Source of the DNA: JBCCFK01 sp965262315
Lineage (GTDB): Bacteria > Actinomycetota > Acidimicrobiia > Acidimicrobiales > UBA8592
Length of the DNA: 5,634 nucleotides
Direction: 5' to 3'
NCBI GenBank assembly: GCA_965262315.1
Contig: CBDHFJ010000128.1
Location: forward strand, 1-5,634
Part shown: positions 5,401 through 5,634 of the stretch, one piece after another
Position numbering within the stretch: position 1 is the first letter of the stretch
Layout of the letters: every line of letters starts with the position of its first letter
Notes under the pieces: model-generated
What the model was told of the DNA's origin: nothing
Databases searched by the model: none
The model's input: only the letters and a program-made list of their open reading frames with translations
Translations under genes and position numbers: made by a program

Positions 5401-5634
5401 ACACCTTCCCCGAACAGGTCGCCGCCACCGCGCTCCGCGGCCACCTGGAGCTCATGTCACCGGCCACAGCCGACCAGCTCCAGGCCGAGCTGGGCATCCC
5501 CGCCACCCAGATCACGGTCGGCCTCCTGACCCTGGAGTCGGAAGGGTCGGTGCTCCAGGGGCGCTTCACCGAAGCCGCCCAGCGGGGGTTGGCGGTCGGC
5601 GATCCGGTCGACAGTTCGTCGGGGACCGCGGCGA
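2406..5634 (+). CDS. lhr: Lhr-type superfamily 2 DEAD/DEAH helicase, C-terminus cut by window edge
   Basis: From GTG 2406, 1,076 codons are open to the window edge. Helicase motifs appear in order: APTGSGKT (Walker A, residues 80-87), VSPLKAL (Ia, 116-122), TTPESL (Ib, 178-183), DEIH (Walker B, 205-208), GLSATQ (III, 238-243), TLVFVNTR (IV, 318-325), ATASLELGID (V, 373-382) and QRVGRSNH (VI, 403-410). The winged-helix and Lhr-specific core domains follow, including GDVFLLGTNAWRI (571-583) and SPLGGRIN (696-703). Family members are about 1,500 residues, so roughly 400 are missing. The visible part ends in the C-terminal region just after LTLESEGSVLQGRFTEAA. Mycobacterial Lhr is an ssDNA-dependent ATPase that moves 3'-to-5' and unwinds RNA:DNA hybrids, and is reported as DNA-damage induced. 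About 42 residues precede the usual FHPAVARWF start of the fold. ATG 2469 is an alternative start, but GGAG favours the GTG. No frameshift is seen. Confidence 0.95.
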   Translation, partial: MALIEPGIAQPTLDAALPDSTMFDPLVLNGVEVVTDLVPGVSFHPAVARWFVERFPQGPTPPQVDGWPHIAAERHTLIAAPTGSGKTLAGFLMCINRLYLQHAAGEPTAGTRVVYVSPLKALAVDIAENLERPLTEIAQTARLMGLGAPDLTIGVRTGDTPSSERQSQLRKPRTFMVTTPESLYLLVTAAKSREILRSVETLIVDEIHAMARDKRGSHLSITMERLHHVCRRPPTRVGLSATQRPVETVARLLVGTRTGPTSRGDDTILCEIVDGGHQRALDLEIELPDMELEAVASHSQMDQVIDRIAQLVGDHKTTLVFVNTRRMAERLAHQLGERLGEDVVAAHHGSLSKDRRHRVERRLRAGELQALVATASLELGIDVGPVELVCQIGSPRSIATFLQRVGRSNHTRHGTPRGRLYPLTRDELVECTALMAAVRAGRLDALLPPVAPLDILAQQIVAETGAEEWRSDDLYELMRTAYPYRDLSREDYDVVLTQVCDGIMTGRGRRAAWVHHDSINQELRGRKGARYVALTSGGAIPEIYDMRVVAEPEETFIGTVTEDWAMESAAGDVFLLGTNAWRIRRVTGGEVRVTDAGESTPTIPVWTGEAPARTAELSEEVSRIRAEIETYLERDDPAGATAWLIEDAGIPRDAAALIVTYLATGRAVLGAMPTSTTLVMERFFDDADGMQLVIHSPLGGRINRAMGYSLRKKFCVGFNFELQAAASDDAVVISLGPHHSFPLTDVQRWLTPANIRETLTQAVLDQPAFQSRWRWNLNRALVVLRMRNGKRNPPPIQRMESDDLMAALFPDAAACQENVTGPAEIPDHPLVRQTIHDTLTEGMDVDGLIELWERLGEGRVRFHHVDTTEPSALAHEILTARPYAFLDDDELPDRRTHNVRLRRGLPTDPSELGTLRPEAIAQVQAELTPNPSTPDELHDLLRDVVLLRARDDWRHLFAELAGRKRAGRIEAGADAPERWYAAESEADVDVLVTGVPSEDTFPEQVAATALRGHLELMSPATADQLQAELGIPATQITVGLLTLESEGSVLQGRFTEAAQRGLAVGDPVDSSSGTAA

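Noticed and set aside
2349..5444. Minus-strand open frame of 1,031 codons opposite lhr
   Set aside because: It lies fully antisense to a clear helicase gene. Its product is low-complexity in G, V, D, R and H with no domain pattern, which is typical of the opposite strand of high-GC coding DNA.

Overview
The window looks like chromosomal DNA of a high-GC actinobacterium (Actinomycetota). The main reason is the large lhr-type helicase gene on the right, which is very GC-rich (46 of 60 bases at 3421-3480 and 44 of 60 at 4561-4620 are G or C) and has a GTG start. In front of it is a promoter that fits the mycobacterial RecA-NDp (PafBC-dependent) consensus. Nothing fixes the genus. An acidimicrobial or other non-model lineage is a guess only.

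Layout. Positions 1-344 (minus) hold the first 114 codons of a SUKH (SMI1/KNR4) protein that runs off the left edge, with an excellent Shine-Dalgarno. A second SUKH-like gene, 485-1009 (plus), is divergent from it. An unrecognised 165-residue protein lies on the minus strand at 1103-1600, convergent with the second SUKH gene. Positions 1601-1951 contain no convincing gene but hold two near-identical palindromes 61 bp apart, a bulged hairpin and a possible gene remnant. A small membrane protein with three predicted helices lies at 1952-2233 (minus). It is divergent from lhr (2406 to beyond 5634, plus), of which 1,076 codons are visible, including the whole helicase core.

How the parts may work together. 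The left 1.6 kb has lower GC in sampled lines (31 of 60 at 601-660; 36 of 60 at 121-180). It resembles a small accessory patch of orphan immunity-type SUKH genes, as found around polymorphic-toxin loci, but no toxin is visible. The right part is a core DNA-repair gene. Its 5' region is the most informative piece of the window. In order it has a perfect 12-4-12 inverted repeat whose centre fits the Gram-positive LexA box at 13 of 14 positions, a TGTCAGTG-N8-TAGTGT promoter, a perfect 20-bp palindrome over the expected transcription start, a GGAG ribosome-binding site and the GTG start. This suggests that lhr, and possibly the divergent membrane protein, is induced by DNA damage through more than one regulator. 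No RNA gene, CRISPR array, insertion sequence or clear intrinsic terminator was found.
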